Assembly: GCF_052180275.1 (NCBI RefSeq)
Contig: NZ_CP197465.1
Location: 310,001 to 374,000 of the forward strand
Origin: Kumtagia sp052180275
GTDB taxonomy: Bacteria > Pseudomonadota > Alphaproteobacteria > Rhizobiales > Rhizobiaceae
Length of the DNA stretch: 64,000 nucleotides
Direction: 5' to 3'
A program made the translations under genes and the position numbers. Below are positions 53,486-61,602 of this stretch, piece by piece. The stretch's first letter is position 1, and every line of letters starts with the position of its first letter. The notes below the pieces were generated by a model, which was given only the letters and a program-made list of their open reading frames with translations, did not search any database and was not told the origin of the DNA.

Positions 53486-54321
53486 CCACCCGCATCGATC
53501 GCCGTTTCGAAAAGCTGAAGGCCGAAGGCAGGCCGGCGCTCGTCACCTATTTCATGGGCGGCGACCCGGACTATGACACTTCGCTCAGCATCATGAAGGC
53601 GCTGCCGAAAGCGGGTGCCGATGTGATCGAGCTCGGCATGCCGTTCTCCGATCCGATGGCCGACGGGCCGGCGATCCAGGCGGCCGGCCTGCGAGCGTTG
53701 AAGGGCGGGCAGACGCTTGTCAAGACGCTGGCGATGGCCGCCGATTTCCGCGCGAGCGACGAGGACACGCCGATCGTGCTGATGGGCTACTACAATCCCA
53801 TCTACATCTACGGCGTCGAAAGATTCCTTTCGGATGCGAAACGATCCGGCATAGACGGACTTATCGTGGTCGACCTGCCGCCCGAGATGGACGCAGAGCT
53901 GTGCGTTCCGGCCCTGAAGGCGGATATCAACTTCATCCGGCTCGCCACGCCGACCACCGACGACAGGCGCCTGCCGAAGGTGCTCGAAAATACCTCCGGA
54001 TTCGTCTATTATGTTTCCATGACGGGCATCACCGGATCGGCGCTGGCCGACACCGCCAAGGTCGGCGAGGCGGTGAGGCGCATCAAGGGCCACACGGACC
54101 TGCCTGTCTGTGTCGGTTTCGGCGTCAAGACCGCCGAGCAGGCGAAGGTGATCGGCGCTTCGGCCGATGGCGTGGTCGTCGGGACGGCGATCGTCAACGC
54201 CGTCGCTAACGTTCTCGGGCCAAAGGGCGAGAAGACGGCTGACCCTGCGGATGCAGTGGCGACGCTGGTCAGCGGCCTCGCGCAGGGCGTGCGCTCCGCG
54301 CGGCTTGCGGCCGTGGCCTGA
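53482..54321 (+). CDS. trpA: tryptophan synthase alpha subunit
   Basis: A 279-residue TrpA. The catalytic Glu is in GADVIELGMPFSDPMADGPA, the Asp region in LIVVDLPPEM, the NPI-containing loop in LMGYYNPIYIYG, and the phosphate site in GFGVKTAEQAKVIG. Its start codon overlaps the toxin stop, so trpA translation may depend on ribosomes finishing the toxin gene. No separate ribosome site is obvious. Confidence 0.97.
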   Translation: MTTRIDRRFEKLKAEGRPALVTYFMGGDPDYDTSLSIMKALPKAGADVIELGMPFSDPMADGPAIQAAGLRALKGGQTLVKTLAMAADFRASDEDTPIVLMGYYNPIYIYGVERFLSDAKRSGIDGLIVVDLPPEMDAELCVPALKADINFIRLATPTTDDRRLPKVLENTSGFVYYVSMTGITGSALADTAKVGEAVRRIKGHTDLPVCVGFGVKTAEQAKVIGASADGVVVGTAIVNAVANVLGPKGEKTADPADAVATLVSGLAQGVRSARLAAVA

Positions 54322-54355
54322 GACACCCATCTCCACGTTCAAAGGAACGAGACCC

Positions 54356-55282
54356 ATGAACTGGATCACCAACTACGTCCGCCCGCGCATCAACTCCATG
54401 CTGGGGCGGCGCGACATGCCGGAAAACCTCTGGATCAAGGATCCGGAGAGCGGCGAGATGGTCTTTCACAAGGATCTGGAGGGCAACCAGTTCGTCATAC
54501 CGTCGTCCGGCCACCACATGAAGATCGCGGCGCGCGAGCGCCTCAAATTCTTCTTCGACGATGGCAGGTTCGAACTGCTCGACAACCCGAAAGTCGTGGC
54601 CGACCCGCTGAAATTCCGCGACGAAAAACGCTATGTCGACCGGCTCAAGGAAGCCCGCGCCAAGACCAGCCTGGAAGACGCGGTGTTGAACGCGCTGGGC
54701 AGCATCGAGGGCCTGCCGATCGTGGCGACGGTGCAGGATTTCGCCTTCATGGGCGGCTCCCTTGGCATGGCCGCTGGCGAAGCGATCATCAAGGCTTTCG
54801 ACACGGCGCGCGACAAGCGTCGGCCGCTGGTATTGTTCGCGGCGTCCGGCGGAGCGCGCATGCAGGAAGGCATCCTGTCGCTGATGCAGCTGCCGCGCAC
54901 GACGGTGGCAGTCGACCGCTTCAAGGAATCCGGCCTGCCCTACATCGTCGTGTTGACCAACCCGACGACCGGCGGCGTCACCGCCTCCTATGCCATGCTG
55001 GGCGACGTGCATATCGCCGAGCCCGGTGCGCTGATCGGCTTCGCCGGCCCGCGCGTCATCGAGCAGACGATCCGCGAAAAGCTCCCGGAAGGGTTCCAGC
55101 GTGCTGAATATCTCATGGACCACGGCATGGTCGACATGGTGGTATCGCGCCTGCAGATGAAGGCGACGGTCGCCAGGTTGTTGAAAATATGGATGAAAGT
55201 GCCGGCCGATGCGAACGGCGCGGCAAATGTCGCGTTTCATCCGCCGGCATCCGCCGGACCGGAGAACCGCGCCGGAGCCTGA
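54356..55282 (+). CDS. accD: acetyl-CoA carboxylase carboxyltransferase beta subunit, zinc ribbon lost
   Basis: A 308-residue AccD. The catalytic core has FMGGSLGMAAGEAI, FAASGGARMQEGILSLMQLP and TNPTTGGVTASYAMLGDVHI. The N-terminal region that in E. coli holds a Cys4 zinc ribbon reads NLWIKDPESGEMVFHKDLEG, then VIPSSGHHM. All four Cys positions are replaced (D, S, I, S). I recall rhizobial AccD proteins keeping at most part of the ribbon, so this may be a lineage trait. The ATG at 54356 follows GGAACGAG. Confidence 0.96.
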   Translation: MNWITNYVRPRINSMLGRRDMPENLWIKDPESGEMVFHKDLEGNQFVIPSSGHHMKIAARERLKFFFDDGRFELLDNPKVVADPLKFRDEKRYVDRLKEARAKTSLEDAVLNALGSIEGLPIVATVQDFAFMGGSLGMAAGEAIIKAFDTARDKRRPLVLFAASGGARMQEGILSLMQLPRTTVAVDRFKESGLPYIVVLTNPTTGGVTASYAMLGDVHIAEPGALIGFAGPRVIEQTIREKLPEGFQRAEYLMDHGMVDMVVSRLQMKATVARLLKIWMKVPADANGAANVAFHPPASAGPENRAGA

Positions 55283-55372
55283 ACGGCCGCTGGCGCGGAT
55301 GGACTAGCGCGCCGACAGCTTCCGACCGACCATCGGCTCTGCCCGGACACTTTCCAGAAAGCATCGGTCTCG

Positions 55373-56716
55373 ATGACCAAACACCGCACAAGCAGCCTCG
55401 CCGAGCGCGAAATCGACCGGCTGATGACGCTGCATCCGAAGGGTTTCGACCTTTCGCTGGACCGGATCACCCGCCTGCTCGGCCGGCTCGGCGATCCGCA
55501 CCTGAAACTGCCACCGGTCATCCATATCGCCGGCACCAACGGCAAGGGTTCGGCCGCCGCTTTTTCGAGGGCCCTGCTGGAAGCGGAGGGGTTTTCGGTT
55601 CATGTACACACCTCGCCGCATCTGGTGAACTGGCACGAGCGCTTCAGGCTGGCGGCTCCTGGCGGCGGAAAACTGGTTGACGATGCTGTTCTGGCGGATG
55701 CGCTGGGGCGGGTTGCGGAGGCCAATCGGGGCGAAAAGATCACGGTCTTCGAGATCCTGACGACCGTGACGTTCCTGCTGTTTTCCGAACATCCGGCCGA
55801 TGCGGCGATCATCGAGGTCGGGCTCGGCGGGCGTTTCGATGCGACGAATGTCGTTGTGAATCCGGCAGTTAGCGTGATCATGCCGGTATCGCTGGACCAC
55901 GAGGCATATCTCGGCGACCGCGTCGAGCTGATCGCGGCGGAGAAGGCCGGCATCATCAAGCCGAACCGGCCGGTGGTGGTAGGCGCGCAGGAGACGGAGA
56001 CCGCGCTGGAGGTCATTGTCCAGACGGCGGAGCGGCTGGACAGTCCGGTGACGGCCTATGGCCAGGATTTCATGGCCTATGAGGAAAACGGCCGGATGAT
56101 CTACCAGGACGAGGACGGCCTGATGGACCTGCCGCCGCCGCGCCTGCCCGGCCGGCATCAATATGCGAATGCCGCGGCGGCGATCGCGGCGGTAAAGGCG
56201 GCTGGCTTCGAGATCAGCCATCGCGCCGCCGAAAAGGCAATGGTTTCAGTGTCATGGCCGGGGCGCATGCAGAGGCTGGCGCAAGGCCAGCTTGTCGAAC
56301 TGGCGCCGGAAGGCGCCGAAATCTGGCTGGACGGCGGCCACAATCCCGGTGCCGGAGTGGTCGTTGCGGAAGCCTTGACCGAGCAGGAAGAGCGGTTTTC
56401 GCGGCCGCTTTTCCTGATCTGCGGCATGATCAACACCAAGGACCAGAGCGGATACTTCCGTGCTTTCAAGGGGATAGCCCGGCATGTGTTCACGGTTCCG
56501 GTGAGTTCGAGCGATGCCGGCGTGCCGAACGGCGAGCTGGCGGCCAGGGCGATCGAGGCCGGACTGTCGGCCGAACCGGTCAACTCGGTGGCTAACGCCT
56601 TGATGTTGCTGCGCGATACGTGGGATTCACGTGAAACGCCGCCGCGTATCCTGATCGGCGGATCGCTTTACCTCGCCGGCGCGGTGCTGGCCGAAAACGG
56701 CACGCCGCCGACCTGA
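55373..56716 (+). CDS. folC: bifunctional folylpolyglutamate/dihydrofolate synthase
   Basis: A 447-residue FolC with P-loop HIAGTNGKGSAAAFSRALLE, the omega-loop Ser/His region HTSPHLVNWHERFRL, EVGLGGRFDATNVV, DHEAYLG and a C-terminal DGGHNPGAGVV. It adds glutamate to (dihydro)folates. It follows accD by 90 bases, the usual alphaproteobacterial order accD-folC. Confidence 0.96.
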   Translation: MTKHRTSSLAEREIDRLMTLHPKGFDLSLDRITRLLGRLGDPHLKLPPVIHIAGTNGKGSAAAFSRALLEAEGFSVHVHTSPHLVNWHERFRLAAPGGGKLVDDAVLADALGRVAEANRGEKITVFEILTTVTFLLFSEHPADAAIIEVGLGGRFDATNVVVNPAVSVIMPVSLDHEAYLGDRVELIAAEKAGIIKPNRPVVVGAQETETALEVIVQTAERLDSPVTAYGQDFMAYEENGRMIYQDEDGLMDLPPPRLPGRHQYANAAAAIAAVKAAGFEISHRAAEKAMVSVSWPGRMQRLAQGQLVELAPEGAEIWLDGGHNPGAGVVVAEALTEQEERFSRPLFLICGMINTKDQSGYFRAFKGIARHVFTVPVSSSDAGVPNGELAARAIEAGLSAEPVNSVANALMLLRDTWDSRETPPRILIGGSLYLAGAVLAENGTPPT

Positions 56717-56991
56717 AAACACCTCGGCGCACAGCGCGTGAAGTCGGGAAGATCTTTGTCTTTCAATAGTTTACTCGGCCGGCAGCGCTTTATTGCCGAT
56801 TCGGGCTTCACGACAGGCCGCAAATTGGCGGTTTAACTTGTCTTTCCAGCCCGGTTTCGATGAAGAACAGGCTACCGACGTTCACGCCAGCGAAGACGTG
56901 CCCGACGCCTTCCGGGCGGAAGCGGTAAATGGATTTTTCATCCCGGAGACGTGTCCATCCACAACTCTGACGATCGCCGGTAAGCTGCGGG
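56717..56991. other. gap between folC and the RTX gene terminator
   Basis: This non-coding stretch lies between convergent genes. I see no clear terminator for folC and no RNA gene. A TTTCAATAGTTTACT segment near 56762 slightly resembles the repeat arms before trpB. Confidence 0.4.
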
Positions 56992-57025
56992 GAAAAAAGC
57001 GCCGGGAACGAAAAGTCCCCGGCGC
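56992..57025 (-). terminator. rho-independent terminator of the RTX-protein gene
   Basis: GCGCCGGG (56999-57006) and CCCGGCGC (57018-57025) pair; on the minus strand the stem is followed by TTTTTTCCCC. It lies 38 bases after the RTX stop. Confidence 0.8.
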
Positions 57026-57062
57026 GATCGGTTGCGATCCAGCCGAAGCCGGACGAAAAACC

Positions 57063-60000
57063 TCAGATGATGAGGAAGTCCGCGTTGGTGATGCCGAGCC
57101 CGGCGCCGACGATGGCGAACAGCGTCGACCCGCCGGCGGCGCTGCCGTTGGTGTCGTAGAAGATGTTGCCGGTATCCGTCTCATAGATGATGCGGTCGTC
57201 GGCATCTCCCGCCACGCCTGCGGCGTTTGCAGTAAACTGCGCCGCGCTGAGTGTGCCGGGGCCGCCCACGATGGCGTTAAAGATGGCGTCGTCGAGACGA
57301 ATGGTGTCGTCGGTGAAGACGAAGTCGGTGATGGTGTCGACATTGGTCGCGCCCAGCGCCGTATCGAAGACGAACTGGTCCTTGCCGGTATTGCCAGTCA
57401 GCGTGTCGTTGCCCAGCCGGCCGAAGAGGAGATCGGAACCGGCGCCGCCGACAATGACGTTGATGACGTTGTTGCCGGTCAGCGTGTCGCCGAAGCCCGA
57501 GCCGGTCAGGTTTTCGATCGACGAGTAGGTGTCGCCGGCGGCGTCGTTGGTGTTGGTCGCCGGGGCGGCGAGACTCGCTACCACGCCGACGGCGGCGCTG
57601 TTGTAGGTGACCGTGTCGGTGCCGTTACCGCCCGAGAAATCGTCGGCGCCGGCGCCGCCGTCGAACGTATCGTTGCCGTCCTGGCCAAACAGATTGTCGT
57701 CGCCGCCAAGGCCGATCAGGGTGTCCTTGCCGTTGCCGCCGATCAGGCTGTTGATGCCGCTTGTGCCCGTCAGCTTGTCGTCGAAAGCCGAACCGGTCAG
57801 GTTCTCGATCGAAGTGAAGGTGTCGCCGGCGGCGTCACCCGTGTTGGTCGCCGGGCTGAGCAGCGCTGCGGTGACGCCGGCCGTGGCATCCTCGTAGGTC
57901 GCACGGTCCGATCCGAGCCCCCCGGAGAGAGCATCTGCCCCAGTGCCGCCGTTGAGAACGTCGTTGCCGTCCTGGCCGAACAGATTGTCGTCGCCGCCGA
58001 AGCCGATCAGGTTGTCGTCGCCGTTGCCGCCGATCAGGCTGTTGATGTTGTTGGTGCCTTTCAGCGTGTCGGCGAAGGCCGAGCCGGTCAGGTTCTCGAT
58101 CGACGTGAAGGTGTCGCCAAGCGCCTCACCGGTATTTTGCGCGGCACTGAGCAGTGCTGCAACGATCCCCGCGGCAGCGTTGGCGTAGGTCGCGCGGTCG
58201 CTGCCGGCGCCCCCCGAGAGGTCGTCGGCGCCGACACCACCCTCAAGGATGTCATTGCCGTCCTGGCCGAACAGATTGTCGTCGCCGTTGAGACCGGACA
58301 CCGTATCGTCGCCAGCCCCAGCGATAATGCTGTTGATGCCATTGTTGCCGGTCAGATTGTCCTTGAAGGCCGAGCCCGTCAGGTTCTCGATCGAATTATA
58401 GGTGTCGCCAGCCGCTTCACCGGTGTTCTGAGTCGCATCCGACAGGTTGACGGTCAGGCCGGCCGCGGAGTTGGCGTAGGTCGCCCTGTCCAATCCCAGG
58501 CCGCCCGATAGCACATCGGCGTCCAGCCCGCCGTCGAGCACATCGTTTCCGTCGTTGCCGTTGAGCGTGTTGGCGCCGCTGGTGCCGCGGATGCTGTCGT
58601 CCTGGTTGGAGCCGTTGACGTTCTCGAAGTTGATCGCGACCTCGGAGTTCGCACCCACCACGATGGTGCCTGCGGTGAGATCGATGATCAGGCCGTTCTG
58701 GGTATTGGCGACGAGGTCGAGCGTGTCGATGTCGGCGCCGCCGTCCCAGGTATCGCTGTCGATACTGTTGCCGACGCGCAGGATGTCGTTGCCCTGGTCG
58801 CCGAAATACTGGTTGCCGCCGCTGCTGGTCGAATCGGTGATGTCGTCGTTGCCGAGATGGCCATGGGTGATGTCGGAATCGGAGTCGGTGACGATCACGT
58901 CATCAAAAATGGTGCCAACCTGCCAGTTGGGCTCGGGATCGTACACCGCCTCCGGGTTGACGAAATCGCGTGTGTCGAGAATCTCCATTCGGACGCCCCC
59001 GGTGGCATCGAGCGATTGCCAGGTGACGGCGAAGCGGCCGTCGCCGAGATCGATCACCGCCGGGTCGGTGCCGGCGCCCGAGAAGACGAAGGTGCCGAGC
59101 ACGGTGCCCGCGGCGCTTACATGCGTCGCTTCCATCCGGTCGAAACCGGCCTCGTCATTGTCGACGATGACGACGAAGCTGCCGTCGGCAAGGCCGGCCA
59201 CGACGGATTCGTTGTTGAGGTTGGTGGTCGAGCCCGGGTTGGTGCCGGCCGTGCCGCTGCCGATCTCGGTGCCTGCCGCGTTGAACACCCTGTAGGAAAC
59301 GTCGGTGTCGTTGATGTCGGTGTCGGTGTAGGAAATGACGAAACCGCCGCCGGTGAGGGCCGTGACCGAGGGCTCGCTGTCGCTGAAGCCGTCCGCGTTG
59401 GTGCTGGCGATGAACGAGGCTGCCAGAACGTTGCCGCCGGCCGAATTGACGATACGGATAGCGATACGGTTGTCGCCGCCGGTGAAGTCGGTGCAGGTGA
59501 TGACGTAGTTGCCGTTGCTCAACACGGCCACGTCGGGCTGGGACTCGTTGAGCGAAAAGCCGATGAGGCTGATCTGCGAACCGACCGTGTTGTTGGTCGG
59601 ATCGTAGATGCGGCCGGCGATGCGGGTGCCGCCGGCATCCTGGAACTGGTAGACGACCAGCGCCGAGGTGCTGCTCGATATGGCGACATGCGGATCGCGG
59701 AAGTTGGGCTGCGTGGCGGCGTTGCCGTCGCTCTCGATCGTGTTGGTGAAAAGGATCGCGCCGGCCGCGTCATACACGTTCACGCGCAGCGGCGTGCCGC
59801 CGGTCTCGACGTCCTCGTAGACGGCGACGAAGCCGCCACCGCTGCCGGGCACGGCGTGAAGATCGGCGTCGATTTCGTCATCGGCGAAGAAGCCCTGGTT
59901 TATACGGAAGGGGCCGCCGACGGCAACGCCCATCGGGTCGAAGATCTGGCCGATGGTGTCCGAGCCGCCCGAGGCGTTCGGCCGTGCTGGATCGCTGCTC

Positions 60001-60113
60001 GTCCACGACACCAGGATGTTGCCGTTGGCGAGCTGGATGATGTCGGGATCGTTTGGGCCGCTGGTCGCGGTGACGTTAAATTCGTCGAGCCAGGTGACTG
60101 GTGTATCAGGCAT
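57063..60113 (-). CDS. RTX-type secreted calcium-binding repeat protein
   Basis: A 1016-residue acidic protein without an N-terminal signal peptide, as expected for type I secretion. Residues 1-390 hold about eight imperfect beta-propeller-like repeats of the FVVxW type (GGGFVAVYEDVETG, GGGFVISYTDTDIN, DGRFAVTWQSLDA). Residues 430-960 have many Ca-binding nonapeptides (GGDDNLFGQDGNDVLNGG). They include 97-residue tandem units ending TFTSIENLTG. The last 60 residues (IFYDTNGSAAGGSTLFAIVG, ending NADFLII) form the usual C-terminal secretion signal. No HlyB/HlyD genes are nearby. The ATG at 60113 is preceded by CGGAGA. Confidence 0.9.
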   Translation of the reverse strand: MPDTPVTWLDEFNVTATSGPNDPDIIQLANGNILVSWTSSDPARPNASGGSDTIGQIFDPMGVAVGGPFRINQGFFADDEIDADLHAVPGSGGGFVAVYEDVETGGTPLRVNVYDAAGAILFTNTIESDGNAATQPNFRDPHVAISSSTSALVVYQFQDAGGTRIAGRIYDPTNNTVGSQISLIGFSLNESQPDVAVLSNGNYVITCTDFTGGDNRIAIRIVNSAGGNVLAASFIASTNADGFSDSEPSVTALTGGGFVISYTDTDINDTDVSYRVFNAAGTEIGSGTAGTNPGSTTNLNNESVVAGLADGSFVVIVDNDEAGFDRMEATHVSAAGTVLGTFVFSGAGTDPAVIDLGDGRFAVTWQSLDATGGVRMEILDTRDFVNPEAVYDPEPNWQVGTIFDDVIVTDSDSDITHGHLGNDDITDSTSSGGNQYFGDQGNDILRVGNSIDSDTWDGGADIDTLDLVANTQNGLIIDLTAGTIVVGANSEVAINFENVNGSNQDDSIRGTSGANTLNGNDGNDVLDGGLDADVLSGGLGLDRATYANSAAGLTVNLSDATQNTGEAAGDTYNSIENLTGSAFKDNLTGNNGINSIIAGAGDDTVSGLNGDDNLFGQDGNDILEGGVGADDLSGGAGSDRATYANAAAGIVAALLSAAQNTGEALGDTFTSIENLTGSAFADTLKGTNNINSLIGGNGDDNLIGFGGDDNLFGQDGNDVLNGGTGADALSGGLGSDRATYEDATAGVTAALLSPATNTGDAAGDTFTSIENLTGSAFDDKLTGTSGINSLIGGNGKDTLIGLGGDDNLFGQDGNDTFDGGAGADDFSGGNGTDTVTYNSAAVGVVASLAAPATNTNDAAGDTYSSIENLTGSGFGDTLTGNNVINVIVGGAGSDLLFGRLGNDTLTGNTGKDQFVFDTALGATNVDTITDFVFTDDTIRLDDAIFNAIVGGPGTLSAAQFTANAAGVAGDADDRIIYETDTGNIFYDTNGSAAGGSTLFAIVGAGLGITNADFLII
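57510..58382. repeat. 291-bp tandem repeats within the RTX-protein gene
   Basis: The same anchor sequence (GTT-T/C-TCGATCGA) recurs at 57510, 57801, 58092 and 58383, exactly 291 bases (97 codons) apart. Three full units lie between these anchors, and partial units flank them. The high identity suggests recent duplication or gene conversion. Confidence 0.85.
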
Positions 60114-61151
60114 TGTGGTCTCCGATATGAGGTTCGTGGCACGTCAATGCGCGCCGTTCATTTTCGCCAATGTTTTCTGCTAATTGCCGGTCGGATTGGC
60201 CGAGATTCAGGCCTGCTGATCAGCGCGCCAAGGAATAGGTGCCGTGGTCATATGTCACTCCCGTTTGATGACAGATTTTCAGGTTGAGGTTTCGCCGAGA
60301 CGCTCCGTCCGGCCTCACGGCGGATGAGCCCTTCCCTGCAGGCCTTGTCGCCATGCGGTTTCGGAAGATGCGGCAAGGATGAATCGTGCGGCGCCAATCG
60401 ACAGGTCCATGCAATCGTCGCGCTGACGGCAACCGTCACGAGACTACAAATCCAAGCCCCGGACGAGATTGCTCGCATCCAGATCCCGGATGTTTCAGAT
60501 GGCCCCGGTCCAATCGGTTCGAAGATCACGCAACAAAGTGATCTCCGGATCGCGCTGGAGGTGAATAACTTTTAAGAATGACTAGAGTTTTTCTTTTTAC
60601 GTTACGTCATTTCCACAACGCTCGGCAAGACCAAATTTGGGGAAACGTTCAAAAATAAACTTCGGCTAGGACCAGATAAGCATTCGTTGACCCCCATATC
60701 AACTTCGGAACATGGCCCTGGCACAAGGACTTCGTCTCTCGGGCGTCGAACCGACTTCATGCTAACCAACGATATTCGCTTGCGAATCCTTCCCGCCAAC
60801 GGCTTGCCCGAGCCACTTTTTTCGTGGCTTCGGCGGTTGCAGCGGAGGTGCCCGAAAATGACGTTTCCTGCCCGCTTTTGTGGCACCCAAACTCCTGCAA
60901 CCGATTGACCTTTGGCGCCGCCCCTCACCCGCCTGCCAGCCACCTTGCCGTTCGTCCCTTCTCCCCGTCCTTCACGGGGAGAAGGTGCCGGCAGGCGGAT
61001 GAGGGGCGACACGCACGGTCAGAGTCAGCGGCCGCTGGGATGACTCTCGTGCCGCGGACGAGCCTAATTTCGCTACTGCGCCGAACCGATTGTGGCGTCA
61101 ATTGGGCAAACGCGAACGCTACGCGCCATGGTTCGGCGCGCCGGCAGGCAC
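60114..61151. other. gene-free kilobase upstream of the RTX gene with palindromic elements
   Basis: The frames here are short, overlapping and without ribosome sites. Besides the 88-bp palindromic element at 60920-61007 there is an inverted repeat AGAGTCA (61021) / TGACTCT (61041) around GCGGCCGC. A further 10-bp pair, GCGCCGAACC (61078-61087) and GGTTCGGCGC (61130-61139), lies beyond it. A T-rich patch (60593-60605) may belong to the RTX promoter region. Confidence 0.5.
60920..61007. repeat. 88-bp palindromic REP-like element
   Basis: The outer arms are GCCCCTC-ACCCGCCTGCC (from 60920) and GGCAGGCGG-AT-GAGGGGC (to 61007). The inner arms CCTTCTCCCCGT / ACGGGGAGAAGG surround a short loop (TCCTTC). 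The long, stacked palindrome between genes is typical of repeated intergenic elements in Mesorhizobium and relatives. Confidence 0.7.
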
Positions 61152-61177
61152 AAAAAAGCCCGGCACTTGGCCGGGCT
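61152..61177 (-). terminator. rho-independent terminator of trxA
   Basis: AGCCCGGC (61157-61164) and GCCGGGCT (61170-61177) with loop ACTTG; on the minus strand it is followed by TTTTTTG. It lies 28 bases after trxA. Confidence 0.9.
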
Positions 61178-61204
61178 GATTCACATGCAGAGAAGGGGTT
61201 CGGC

Positions 61205-61528
61205 TCAGGCGACGGCGCCGTTGATCCAATGCGACAGCGCAGTCTTCGGCAGGGCGCCGACCTTCATGTCTGCCACTTCGCCGCCCTTGAAGATCATCAG
61301 CGTGGGTATGGAGCGCACGCCGAACTGGGCGGCAAGCTCCGGATTCTCGTCGATGTTGAGTTTTGCGATCTTCACCTTGCCGGCGAGCTCGGTCGAAATC
61401 TCCTCCAGCGACGGGCCGATCATCTTGCACGGGCCGCACCATTCGGCCCAGAAATCGACGACGACGGGCGCGCTGGCGTCGAGGACGTCGGCCTTGAAAT
61501 TGTTCTTGTCGACCTTGACGGTGGCCAT
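61205..61528 (-). CDS. trxA: thioredoxin
   Basis: This 107-residue thioredoxin has active site WAEWCGPCKMIGP, the buried Asp in VVVDFWAEW and the cis-Pro in VRSIPTLMIFKGG. It is a cytosolic disulfide reductase. It lies 74 bases downstream of addA on the same strand and is followed by its own terminator, the usual rhizobial addA-trxA order. Confidence 0.97.
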   Translation of the reverse strand: MATVKVDKNNFKADVLDASAPVVVDFWAEWCGPCKMIGPSLEEISTELAGKVKIAKLNIDENPELAAQFGVRSIPTLMIFKGGEVADMKVGALPKTALSHWINGAVA

Positions 61529-61602
61529 ACGGAAAATCCTTTCGGGTTCGAAGTCGCGCTAGATGTGGTGGCTGGGATGCTGCCAGTCAAGCACCGGTTG
61601 TT

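Noticed and set aside
56793..58511. 572-codon plus-strand open frame
   Set aside because: It is antisense to the RTX gene. The translation is a low-complexity Val/Asp/Arg mirror of the repeats, with no ribosome site.
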